Positions 10,793-25,788 of a stretch of DNA of 64,000 nucleotides are shown here, one piece after another. The notes beneath the pieces are model-generated. The model saw nothing but the letters and a program-made list of their open reading frames with translations, did not search any database and was not told where the DNA came from. The DNA comes from Boswellia sacra. Taxonomy: Eukaryota > Streptophyta > Magnoliopsida > Sapindales > Burseraceae. The stretch is taken from the NCBI GenBank assembly GCA_013180625.2, contig SNVD02013979.1, positions 124,001 to 188,000 on the forward strand, given 5' to 3'. The translations under genes were made by a program, and so were the position numbers. How positions within the stretch are numbered: the stretch's first letter is position 1; each line of letters begins with the position of its first letter.

Positions 10793-12598
10793 CTAGGTGG
10801 TGCTTACTTAATGGTGAAAGGCTATAGTTTATAGTATTTTGTTGTCATATTGAATTGAATTGAGATGATATTTTTAATGTGTACTTGATATTAAATCAAG
10901 ATATTTCTAAATATGACATATGAGATATATCAAAAGTTTTGTTTTTTCGCTTATGAAATATTTGCAATTGATTGATGATGAGTATAGATTAACCTTAATT
11001 ATTGAACAGCTAAAGTGTGTTATTAATATTTGAATGAAACGAGTGGTGCTTTCGTATAATTGTATTAAAAAAAACCACACATTGTTTACAACGTTTTAAA
11101 AATGTTGTCAATATCCTATTACAACGTTTTTAACAAGCTGCAAAAAGTCCTCCATAACTATTAATAAATGCTGTAAACAACATGAATAAATTCCCCAGCA
11201 AACATGCACAGCGTTTTTGAAGAGTTGTTAAGAGTCTTTCACAACATTTATTAAATGTTGTAATACAAGTTTTACAACGTTTCATAAACGCTGTATATTA
11301 CACAATTATAGCATTTTCACATAGCGATTTTAAAACGCCGTAATTGATTGTGGACCTTTTACAGCTCCGTCGATAACAACACGTGGCAAAACGCTGTAAT
11401 AGATGTTTTACAGCATTTTCTAAATGCTGTAAAAAGTCCAATTTCTACTAGTGACTTGTGATTGTTCTTTATTTCCATTCTCTTGATTGCATTCTATTTT
11501 CATCTTATTCACCTTTATTCTCAAAGAAAGAGTTAAATAATTTTGATCTTTCAAGAAAAGTTTTCTAAATCCGTTTTTATAAATAAAAACCCAATTCACC
11601 CCCCCTCTTGGGTTGCCATACCTGGGTCAACAAACTGAACACTTGCAACCCAAACTTGTGCCTTCCTCAGTTGCTCATTCTTGTTAATAATTGTTTCCTA
11701 AGCAGCTCTATGCTGGAAAACAAGATTACTATTAAATAAAGCACCTCATACGCAATATGCAATGGAGTATATGATTAACTCCAAGAAAGAATGATGTTGC
11801 AAACAGAACGTAAACAACAGTCGTCCGGATTCCATATAGCAAATGGTGTCTTTTTTGTATCAAATTATATACAATTGAAAGATGACAATTGACAATATTT
11901 TATAACCATTCTAGCATATGCACCAAAAAATTCAACAATGATCTACAAGTACTTAAGAATGCCAATTCACAGACCTGTTCCTACAATTCCATAAGCTGTC
12001 TGCCTTTTCCTTGAAAATGTATGCTCTTGAAAATCATGTATCTGTCTTATGTGTTGGGCTCTTTCAGCTTCAGAATGATCACGCTCTATTCTGCAAAGGA
12101 ACAAGTCCATCCAAATTTTTTGAACTGTCCATACCTTGAGCACCCACTCTAGTCTACGAAAAACACCCATAAATGGATAGAGCAAATGATTCAAGAAACA
12201 GCCTTTTAGACTGAGATATTAAATAATGAAAATATTCCTTATTTAAGATGCCACTGCCTATGCCAACTATGACTCAGATTAAGACAAAAGTTATACTAGA
12301 AAAAATAATAAAGAAATAGACTTAAATCGCCAAATAAAGGTCTTATGGAGAAGAATAACCTGAATGTTGCTAGGTCTTTGTTCTGTCCTCTGAAAAGGTC
12401 CTCCCTAGCTCAGGCCTAGAAAATAATTGAAGAAATAATAGTTAAGCATAATCCAAAAAACTAAAAGAATAAAAAAATCCCATTAACCAGCTTAACAAAC
12501 CATTTATTGTCTAATTTAATGGCATGTGGCTCTCTGTCCTTCTCTTCCATTTGTCTTTCCTACTTCTGTATGTTCTGTTCCCTTTCCAGAAGCTGCTC

Positions 12599-14282
12599 CT
12601 GAAAAGTCAAGTAAAGCCACATTCGGTCCGTACATAAGAAATGTAGACATTGTCAAACAAAGCCATTTACGATAAGTTCAATTCAAGCCACTTTCTAGGT
12701 TCTTTATATTACACTCTTCTTCCACTCAAAATCTACCTATTTGTCTATTTGTACTGCTCAAGATCTGCATGCAAAGAGTTGTAAGTTTCATCGATAAGTT
12801 CAATTCAAGTCATAGTTTTTACGATCAAAGAAGCAGATTGAAACCTGTAATTTTATAACCAATCCAACACATTTGATGCACAATGGCTCCCAAAACAGGC
12901 AAGGCAAAACCCCATAAAGCCAAGGGAGAGAAGAAAAAAATGGAGGGAAAATTTCTCATATTTGCTTCTTCATCTCTTCATAATTATACTTCCCGTTTGT
13001 TTCCAGTGAAAACAAAGGAAAACCAACTCATACCCAGATGAATATTCGTCCATTTCATTCAAGTTTATCAGTTCTTATCAATTTTCACTCATTTCTTGGC
13101 AACCAAACACAACCTTCAACTTAGAATAGTTTCTTATTATCTTCCATTTGGTTGTTCAAAAAATCAACAAAGGAGAATAACTACTCCATACCTAGATGAA
13201 TTTTAAAACTCGCATACATATCTTTAGCTAGTTTGAGTCACATGATTTCCCACTTCAGAAAATAGATAAAGTGAAAACGGAAAGTGGAAAAAAATTATAA
13301 ATGTACGGTTTCGTTAAAATAGAATCAAATACAAATACTAAATAAGAGCACAAAAAATTAAGCAAACATTACGTAATAAAACCATAAAAAGAAAAATAAA
13401 AACCAAGCTCAAAACACACAGTAACGAAAATGAAAACATCAACCTAGTCACACTCAAACAAAGTTGTCAACTTGATATGTTAGCTTCGTTAAAAACTTTG
13501 AGAAGTGGGAAATGAAAACAGCGAAATTACAAAGAATATATATTAGCTGAAAATACATGAAAACAGAGGAAACAGAGATGAAACAAAAATGTGTACCTTT
13601 GAAAATACGGAGATATCATAATAGATAATGGGGGGAGAGAGAGACATATAGAAGCAGACAAGTAGAGCAAAAACAAATGAAATGAAATGAAACAACAACT
13701 CAGCAAACGGCTAAGGTAGAGTGGATGAAGATTTCAAAGTAATAACTTAAAAAGAAAAATAAAGAAAAAATTTAGACATCCAACAGCTTCCTCTTTGAAA
13801 CGGGCCAACTTTAAATCAAAATCAAAGCACCAAAGATAAACATCACCCAATCATATAGAACGTGTTAATAAGTTCATAAATAACAACGAAGAACGATTTG
13901 GAGCTAGTAAACAACAGATGAAATGACAGAGGAATACCTGCAAGCTGTTGGCCTAGATGCAGAAGAAGAGTCTGAAGCCGACGAGGGAGCAGTGGACAGA
14001 GCAGTTACGAATCGTAAACTTGCTGCAGACACCTCAGGGAATGGTAAGTTACCAAGAGATTTCCCAAAATAAGTTACGGATTCAATGAGTCCAGGGATTT
14101 TGGAATGGTTGAGTTAGGGATTCCATGAGAATAGGGCTTTTGGAGTGGAGAGATTTGGGATTTCAGAAGGTAAGAAATTAGGGATTCAAGGGCATATGAA
14201 AAAAGGGGCAGGATTTCTAAATTGGGGCTGCAAAAATGAGACTCAAGGAAGGAGGGAAAAGTTAGTTTATTTATATAGGAAT
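12599..14282. other. upstream flank of the dead coiled-coil gene
   Basis: No intact gene. Minus-strand 14045-13936 is locally GC-richer and reads as a Ser/Ala-rich stretch ending in a GTATTCC donor-like site. It could be a decayed first exon or leader, but there is no ATG near it. The rest is AT-rich and featureless to my reading. Confidence 0.35.
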
Positions 14283-14499
14283 GGCACATGTGTAATTTTC
14301 AGGACATTGTGAAAGGACATGTATTGAAAGAAGTGTGTTTTGACTTTTATATAAGTGACTGTTTTCTAAAAACCGACAATTAATCAAATTTTAAAGTGAC
14401 ATGTATCTTAAAAAATCTTGTAGTGTTATGGAAGGTTGGGTGGAGTTATGAGGTTTTAAAAGTGAGTTTTGTTGTATTTGTGAGGCTTTTGAGTTGATT

Positions 14500-16614
14500 G
14501 TGGTTTGTTCTCTCTTGTTTAAAAAAAAATAAGAGCTACACCTTTGGTACATAAAAAAAAAAAAAAAAGAATCAAATGAATTTGAAAGTGTAGTATCTCT
14601 AAGTAAAAAAATGAAAAAAAAATAGAGAAGAACCAAAGAACAATTGAAAAAAAGCATTACCCTTTAGTAATTGTAAGAAAGAAAGAAATAAGTTTGGGGG
14701 TACCGTTTCTTATGGAAAGAAAATAAAGGGAAAAAAGTTGACTTAAATTAAGTTTGGGGGAGTTACTTGGTGAATTATTGTTGTAGGGTTGAGCTCTACA
14801 TAGTCTTGAGTGATTTGTATGTCTTTATGGGACTTGAGCCACATAAATATTTTTTATCTATGCTTCACCTTAGCCAAATGTTACAAGCTTAATAAAGTCC
14901 TATTTGATCCTTGAAGTTGTGTTTGTCTACATTAGTAGAGAGTGACATGAAAAGCAGACCTATGGAATTCATATACACATATTTCTATATCTAGATATCA
15001 ACATGATACTTTTATTCATAAACTCATCTGAGTTACACGTAATAATATGAGATTGGCTAACTACACACACACTTGACGGATTAAAAGAAAGCAAGGTTGA
15101 CTATGAGTTGAAATTCTAGACAAGTACAATGTTTTGAATATTCTTTGAGTTATAATTAAATGCAATCCTTGAAGCCTATCAACAATTCAAAGCAATTTAG
15201 TCATTTGAGATTTATGTTTGTTATTTTGTTTTTCTTTCGTTTGCTTGAGGATAAGCAAAGTCTAAGTTTGGGGTATTTGATAACTCAAGAATTGTACACT
15301 TTTTAATACCTCATTAATTTCTCAAATAACTAGTTTGTTTTCAAGTTAAATGTGTTCTTTTTATGTTTATTTTGTTTTCTTTCATTTTATTTGGTCGTAG
15401 AAAGCAATTGGAGTCAATTCGAAGCAAAAACGTTCAAATTTCACCTTTGTCAGACAGCCAACTTCTCAGAATTAACTGTATTGATCTACAAAGAACTAAT
15501 TATGTGCCATATACCATTGAAAAGCACTGGATGTCTAGTTTTTGTAGAATTTTATGGTTAATAAATATGAATTGTTTACTAAAAGTTATGATCAAAAGAG
15601 TAAAGGTAGCGTAGAGCAGATATTCTGAAGAGTTGAAACAGAGCACACAAGTCCGAGACCTTGCGCTCTTATGTAAATAAGGCTACGTTGCTGCACAACG
15701 ATGACCTGAAATCACAATTTTCTCCTATTTTAGAGTCCTAAAACCCTACATCTATAAATAAGACTTCATAAAACATGTTTGGGAGTTCTGAGGGGCTAAG
15801 GAGGCCTAGGAGAACAGTTGGGAGCAAGATTTCTTCATCAACTTCTAGTTTTTTTTTTTTTCTTTCCTCCTTGTTTTATGTCTACAACTAAGATTTGTGT
15901 TTTGTTTACATTCATTATGAACTAGTTTTCTTTTCTAGGGTTAGAATGTAGCAAAGTTTGATACTCTAAGTATTTTAATTCAATATATTGATGTTTATTT
16001 AATCTTTGTTGAGTGAATTAATTATATGCTTAATGTTTATGAAACTCTGCACAACTTTTACATGATTTGAGGTATAGATTAAACTAAGAAATTGATTTAT
16101 ATTAGTCCTTGCTTAATTTGCCATAAATCGACATGAGATAGAGATATGATTGTGATGTGTGCAACTATGTGCAATTTCTTGTACTTAATGGGTATTTATA
16201 GACAGTTAGATAAGACAAAGATGTGATTCTCTCTATAAATATACATTGTTGTTGTTTGAGAAAGAATAACAAATACATTAGGGAAATTGGTTGGTAACAG
16301 GTGAATAAACATTGATTTTATTGTATTGAAAGATTAGAGGGGATAACTTAGGTGAAGTCTAATACCTTAGATGTTTGTTCATTGGATTTTTATGAATTTA
16401 TTTAGTGTTGTTTACATTTATTTATTTGCTCAATTTTAGTTCACTTATTTGGTTTATTTAGTTAATTTGAATTGTCATTTAATTTTCATTGTTCAAATAA
16501 AATTAGAGATAGATACGGTTTAGTAGTTAGTAACATAGTCCTCATGAGAATGATACTCTACTTATCACTTTATTACTTATTACGACTCTGTGCACTTACG
16601 GATTTTGCATAACA
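14500..16614 (+). mobile_element. truncated Gypsy-type element: 3' end plus LTR
   Basis: The words AAGTTTGGGGG (14691, 14749) and TTGCTTGAGGATAAGCAAAG ahead of CTAAGTTTGGGG (15241-15273) are typical of the 3' internal region and polypurine tract of plant Ty3/Gypsy elements. Immediately after comes an LTR-like segment, 15278 (TGATAACTCAAG) to about 16614 (GCATAACA), 1.34 kb with TG...CA ends. No 5' LTR, gag-pol or target duplication is found, so this is a 5'-truncated relic. The left limit is approximate. Confidence 0.6.
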
Positions 16615-17604
16615 TGAATCAAGAAAATAGTAAGTTGAGAGTTTATTTGTTAAAGAAAAAAACTGATATTTAGTGGGGGCAATAAAGTAAACTCATTAAA
16701 TCCTCGAAGAATATTTATTTAGGTTTTTGTGTCCAAGTTTACAATTAATTGCCCCCTGATTTCACTATGTGGCTCCGCCTCTAAATTTAGGAATCTTATA
16801 TATACTCCAAAAAATACAATCCTGAAGAGATGTTTGCTATTTGTTGGACTTATATTTTATTTATTCGATAATAATCTTATATATAAAGATATGAACGCGA
16901 GGGGGCAAAAAAGAAAAAAAAATAGGAATGACCTAAGTGTGAACTTAGAACGACGTGACCAATCCAAATTTGAGTTAACAAATAGACGGCTATACTATTT
17001 TCCAGTTAAATTCATGATTCATGGGGGGCTGCATTCTTGTTCTCTTTATTCAAATGAATCATTTTCATGTATCTTATATCCAAATCATGAAAAGGAAATT
17101 TTTGTGACTTGTCTAACTTGACAACCGATATGAGCATTCATATTCTTTGTGCCCAGATATTAGATTGTTCAAGGCATTTTTGGCTGCATTTCAGTGCAAG
17201 CATCACGACCAACGGGCCCCTCTTCACAATAGCTTACCGAGCAGTCATAGATACAAACAACTTTGACACTAATAATGCAACAAACAGAAGTGGAAAAAAT
17301 TTCATACACTATTCAAAATTCTGATCACTTTGTATTTATGCAAAACCATTTAAGAGTACTAACATTATTCTTCAGAATTATTACCTCCCCTCACATTTCG
17401 AGTGACATAATATTAACATACCAGTCACCATATGGTTTCGTCATCCATATAATAAATACTACATTGCACATCATATGATATGCAATTTGACATAATTTTT
17501 CTTTCTTTTTTTTTTTTTTTTTTTGAACAAGGAGTATTATTTAAATTGAAAAATTGAGAGGGAGTTTCGGAAACCTTAGGTTTGGAGAAATTAATGATTT
17601 TATA

Positions 17605-17632
17605 TGTGTGTGTGTGCGCGCGCGCGCGCGCG
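17605..17632. repeat. (TG)n(CG)n alternating purine-pyrimidine tract
   Basis: TGTGTGTGTG runs directly into about nine CG dinucleotides (CGCGCGCG). Such uninterrupted alternating GC is rare in methylated plant DNA, where CpG decays, and is a classic Z-DNA-forming sequence. It is probably young or unstable in length. Confidence 0.85.
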
Positions 17633-18035
17633 TACTGAATTTGCAGGGCCCGTGGCTTTGAAAAATGATGCTAAACTTTGGTCTCCTTCTAAATCGTAGG
17701 TTAGAGGCTTGGTTTGTTGTGGCCTTATTTCATAAACAGTACTGGCAATGAGATTGAACACTGAAAAGTCCAATGCTTGGGACCTTTTAGAATTGTACTG
17801 GACTTTGGCTTTTCCTAAAAAGGTTTTATGGGTACCGAAAACATTATAAGAGATCAATGAAAATTTTGTCTGAAATGACTCAAATGACCCTATATATCAA
17901 CCTAACAAAATTTTTCTATAATTTCATGAATCGAAGAGCAGTACCAGTCTACCATAAGTAATTCAATAACTCAAACAAACAGAAATGTTGACCAATCAAT
18001 TACACGATTTCTTGGCAACGGTTTTATGAGGCCTT

Positions 18036-18095
18036 CTACTACTACTACTACTACTAATAATAATAATAACAACAACTTCTACTAATGCTACTAAT

Positions 18096-18142
<47 letters not shown>

Positions 18143-18162
18143 ACAAATAAATAAATAAATAA
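18036..18162. repeat. compound trinucleotide microsatellite (ACT/AAT/AAC)
   Basis: Runs of CTA, TAA and CAA/AAC triplets follow one another, including about 15 AAC units near 18094-18142, and are followed by AAAT repeats to 18162. A simple sequence repeat with no coding interpretation. Confidence 0.9.
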
Positions 18163-18991
18163 TCAGTTATTGGGTACTATTTTTTTTTTTCAATAATTTT
18201 GAGAAATATCAATAGACTTCCTTAACTTTGGATAAGAGTTTAACACCCCCCCTTATTTTATCTTCCATAATTGAACCCACTAACCACATTCTTTTTCTTT
18301 TCTTTATCAATGTCTCATATAATTACCACTACTTTGTTGATAATCTTTATATTTAAAAGATGCACTTTTTCTCTCTATTTGTATACAAACAAAATGATTA
18401 GTGGATTATAGCTTCCACCAATAACTCCTTTATCGTCGATGTAGAACTCTCGATTCTCTATATTGTAATCAAATCACTAAAAATATGTCAATTTGTAAAA
18501 CCTCAAAGCCATGGATACCACCTAATTAACTTTGCTTCTCTGTCCATCATCAAAACAACTCAAATTTCTCCATCGTAAACCACCTCTTAATCAAAGAGTA
18601 AAGGTCATCTATTTTGCGTCAAAATTTTGAAACATTTGAGTTTTGATAGTTTTATTTTAATCTTCTAAACATATGAAGATAAAAAAAATAATGGTTTGTC
18701 TAATATTTTTTAGAACAATTATATTTCCAAATTTAAACAATTGTCCTCTCATTTGTGATGCAGTGAATAAGTTGGTACTTTGAATTAATTGATTTTGCTC
18801 ATCTTTATACAAGTTAACACGGATCAACCTTTATAATTAAAGACAAAATGTAAATGATGGGGGTTGTTAACGACGACAACTAAAAAATGGGTAGAAGGGG
18901 TTTGAAGTGATAGTTAGACATTATAGGGCTGTCAAATTACCATTTAAATTTAGTTACCAAAATAATTAAAGATGTAAAATTGATTAATACC

Positions 18992-19951
18992 CTTATGCCC
19001 AGTTTGATAGTCGGGATTGGACTGGACTAAGATTGGGATTAGAATTGGATTAGATTAGACTAGACTATAGATAGTACTATTTTATGTTTGGTGTAATATG
19101 GGACTAGACTATATTAATATATAATAAATTTTTAAGAAATCAATTTCTAAATATAATTATTTTATATTTATTCAAGTTTAATTTGAATAAATATTAATTT
19201 AATATTCAAATTAAAAATATTTAAGTACCTCTTATTTTTTTTAAAGTAATAATTCAAAATATTATATTAATTTTAAATTTAATATTATTGTTTATTTAAT
19301 ATTATTAATGCATTATTTTTATAAATAAACATTCAATATGAATTCTAGATTAAAATATAATTAAACATTATATTATTAAAAATTATTAATTTTTAATTAT
19401 AACTATATTATAATGTATTTTATATGTATTTTTCAATATTTTATACTCTTATATTTATATTTTCTTAATAATCCTTTATTTTATTATAGTAAAATTTATT
19501 ATTATTTCATTATTATATCAAGAATTATTTATTTTATTTTATTTATTATTTTATTAGATTTAATAATATTATTGTTTATAATATTTCTAAATTATTTATA
19601 TATTATTATATTAATTTTACTAATATTATAACTTAAATAATATTAATAACAATAATAATATATACAATTATCTATTATTATTTATAATTTATCTTAAATT
19701 ATAATTTATTTAATATTATATCACTTTCATATTATTATTAATTAAATAAAATAAAAAATCATTTGTCCAAGCTTAGGACAAAGAATCCTATGGTTCATCA
19801 TGGGACTGCTAATCCCAAAGATTTGCTACTATTGGGACTAATATTAGTCACAACCCCATTCCTTTGAAATGCTCCAAATAATGGTGTAATAAATTAGTCC
19901 TAAAATCTTATCCGATCCCCTTTATGCTCTAACCGCCAAACGGACCCTAAG
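18992..19951. mobile_element. AT-rich terminal-inverted-repeat element, candidate
   Basis: The left end CTTATGCCCAGTTTGATAGT and the inward reading of the right end CTTAGGGTCCGTTTGGCGGT match imperfectly (CTTA..G..C.GTTTG...GT). Subterminal GGACTAGACTA and GGGATTxG words occur near the left and as inverted forms near the right (GGGACTxxTATT). The core (19130-19740) is more than 85% A+T. GTTTG-containing ends of this kind are common in plant non-autonomous DNA elements. No clear target duplication was found, so the exact ends and superfamily are open. Confidence 0.45.
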
Positions 19952-20926
19952 ATGTATGTTATCCAAGAAAATTATATTTTTAAAATAATTATGTATTACT
20001 TGTAAATGATTAAATAAGAATATGAGAAACTTATTTCATATTTCTCAAACTTGAGAGTATACATATACTTTTTTTTTCCATCTAAAAGGAGGATGTCATT
20101 AACCTCAAAGTTTTCCACCGCCAACTGAAGCATATATTTGCAAATCTTTTTAAGTTGAATCTGAGATCTTGATTCAGGTGTTTTATAAGATCAACCAGAG
20201 GAAACAGGACATTGTAAAGAAAATGGGTCAAAGCTTTAATTATATCCCAACTAAAATTTAAGGAAAAAAACAAAAAGAAATTAAAATTATATCATTATAA
20301 CATTTAGTGTTGTTGGTTCACTGAAGGCGTCTGGGTTAAGAGAGGAATTTTGGGTCGAAAGTTGGCCCAATTATTCATCAGACGCTTTCACCACAAAAAT
20401 CAATTAAGACAAAGCAGCAACTACAACAAGGGAATGGACCACTTTGTAACAATATTGTACTAAGTAGAGGAAATGATTGGCAATAAAGATCTGCGAATCA
20501 ACATTTGCTAAGCCATGTAATTCAGCCCCTCAAATTGATGTCAATGGACCAGTTTTTGGCAATTAAAAAGTAGGGTAACATGTTCTTGCGCAAAATGCTA
20601 CAGTGCTCATTGATTCGTCCATGTCAGACCAAATAAGTAAACCCAAGAATTTATTAAAATGAAAGGATTACTAGAGAAGAAAAAATGGTAACAAATCAGA
20701 ACACAAGGGACAAGCAAGTAATATCTTTGACAAAAATGTTGTTACATGTATATCAATGGTGTACTCGAAAGAAAAGAATACATCAGTTAAGGTTGAAATT
20801 GACAAAGACGCACTCACGGATACTTCTATCACAAATCAAAGGTAAAAAAGATGGCCACCATCATTTCTTCGCTCTTGAAATGACTTGATCACGTAGCAGC
20901 CAGCCAAACCACCCTTCTGCAATGAG
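19952..20926. other. 3' flank of ARL1
   Basis: No gene seen. A possible poly(A) signal for ARL1 (AATAAA on the minus strand, 20650-20655) lies about 270 bp beyond its stop. A short inverted pair GAAGGCGTCTG / CAGACGCTTTC sits at about 20323-20388. Confidence 0.5.
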
Positions 20927-25138
<4,212 letters not shown>

Positions 25139-25147
25139 TCAGTGCAT
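25139..25147 (-). promoter_or_regulatory. two-codon upstream ORF before ARL1
   Basis: ATG CAC TGA on the minus strand ends 18 nt before the ARL1 start codon, in the presumed leader. A start-codon-next-to-stop element can lower or tune main-ORF translation. Whether it lies in the transcript depends on the unmapped transcription start. Confidence 0.4.
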
Positions 25148-25788
25148 GAACAAGAGCAGATCACAGATTGGATTGACGTTGGTGATTGAATAGTGGATCA
25201 GATCTGCAAAGCAGAGCCCCGTTCCTCCCTGCAATAGAGAGTAACATAACATGAAAAGTGAATTAAGAATTTGGAAATCGGAAATTGTGAGAGTGAGAAA
25301 GTGGGTTGGAAAGAGAGGAGATGAAATGGAATGGCAAGTGCCTGAAGAGAAAAGGAGAGGGTCTGCCTGCAAAAGTGGGTAGTAGATGGGGATGTAAATG
25401 AGAATTTTGAAAATTTGAGGGGGTTATTAAGGGAATTCTTTTCGTTTCTCCTGTTTTTCTAATGAGAAGAGTGATAGTGCTTCATGAAAAGGAATCGAAA
25501 GGTGAAGGAAGTCGCAAACATAGAAGAGAACGCAAGTCGTGCTGCTTGCAATTGCAATTTGCGTACGGTTTCTTCTGGCTCTGGATATTTTGATTTTCAG
25601 GTTCTGTTGGTGTCGTCTCATTTGTTGGGCTTGGGAAATCCAAGGCCTATCAGCCCAACATGTGAAGCCCATCCCATCATCAAATCTCGTCTTTCATATC
25701 ATCTTGCGGAATTTTCCGTAAATTTATCTCCATCTTTAACTTTTTGAATCGAATTATAATAACAGAATATTGCATTTACAGAAATACT
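25148..25788. other. ARL1 leader and promoter region
   Basis: Minus-strand CTCTCTTTCC-like pyrimidine patches at about 25290-25340 and 25430-25460 fit a plant core promoter and leader. I see no clear TATA box. Overlapping ORFs of 77-87 codons on both strands lack recognisable content. Confidence 0.4.

Larger units (their letters stand above)
5570..11453. mobile_element. CACTA (En/Spm) element, defective
   Basis: Terminal inverted repeats are CACTACAAGAAA at 5570 and CACTAGTAGAAA reading inward from 11453, flanked by the 3-bp direct repeat ACT (5567-5569 and 11454-11456). Both subterminal regions (about 5585-5790 and 11080-11440) are packed with short motifs such as ACAGCATTT, ACAACGTTT and their complements. 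Such clustered copies are the usual transposase-binding arrays of this superfamily. The 5.9-kb body has no intact transposase ORF; it holds a relic of a transposase-associated domain (10499-10792) and a response-regulator-like fragment (10026-10223). It is probably a non-autonomous derivative that carried foreign sequence. Confidence 0.9.
4018..11632. mobile_element. solo LTR, Sirevirus-like, interrupted by CACTA
   Basis: The sequence starts TGTTAGCCCTAAGG and ends GGGTCAACA. It is flanked by the perfect 5-bp direct repeat AACTG (4013-4017 and 11633-11637), the signature of LTR-retrotransposon integration. Without the CACTA element at 5570-11453 and its 3-bp duplication, the LTR is about 1.73 kb. 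No gag, pol, primer site or second LTR is present, so unequal recombination has left a solo LTR. The early TTTTGATGATAACAA and the terminal AATTCACCCCCCCTCTTGGG-like words resemble Sirevirus-type Copia LTRs, which is a lineage inference from motif memory. It lies inside an exon of the dead coiled-coil gene. Confidence 0.88.
3512..12598 (-). pseudogene. dead coiled-coil protein gene, split by a solo LTR
   Basis: On the minus strand a series of exon relics reads in order. 12598 to about 12515 begins EQLLEREQNIQK and then reaches an in-frame stop. 12415-12360 gives AREDLFRGQNKDLATF after a TGA at the second codon. 12090-11975 gives RDHSEAERAQHIRQIHDFQE and needs a frameshift. 11712-11633 gives NKNEQLRKAQVWVASVQ. 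After a 7.6-kb insertion, 4012-3925 gives SLQAELQELTEQFNQLWLG. 3722-3512 gives MERLHIYTIQQLQHELADAR, then a frameshift into NNGSQLDASGGG. Splice-like GT/AG dinucleotides flank most pieces. I recognise the pattern as a conserved plant coiled-coil protein (versions with QAELRERTEQYNQLW) but cannot name it. At least four in-frame stops and two frameshifts show it is not functional. The LTR target duplication falls within one coding exon. Confidence 0.75.
16615..18991. other. intergenic with simple repeats
   Basis: No gene supported. ORFs at 16729-17121 (130 codons) and 17600-17857 (minus, 85 codons) have no recognisable domain. Contents include a T run (17509-17524), an alternating GT/CG tract (17605-17632), an ACT/AAT/AAC trinucleotide array (18036-18142) followed by AAAT repeats, and otherwise AT-rich sequence. 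Confidence 0.5.

Noticed and set aside
13936..14045. Possible first exon of the dead coiled-coil gene
   Set aside because: Open Ser/Ala-rich frame with a donor-like GT, but no initiating ATG and no similarity I can recognise; mentioned only as flank.
15278..16614. Solo LTR with target duplication for the Gypsy relic
   Set aside because: Internal 3' sequence is attached on the left and no matching 5-bp flanks were found, so it is described as a truncated element.
16729..17121. 130-codon plus-strand ORF
   Set aside because: Composition and content are unlike a protein gene, and it lies directly after a Gypsy LTR relic; probably chance or transposon debris.
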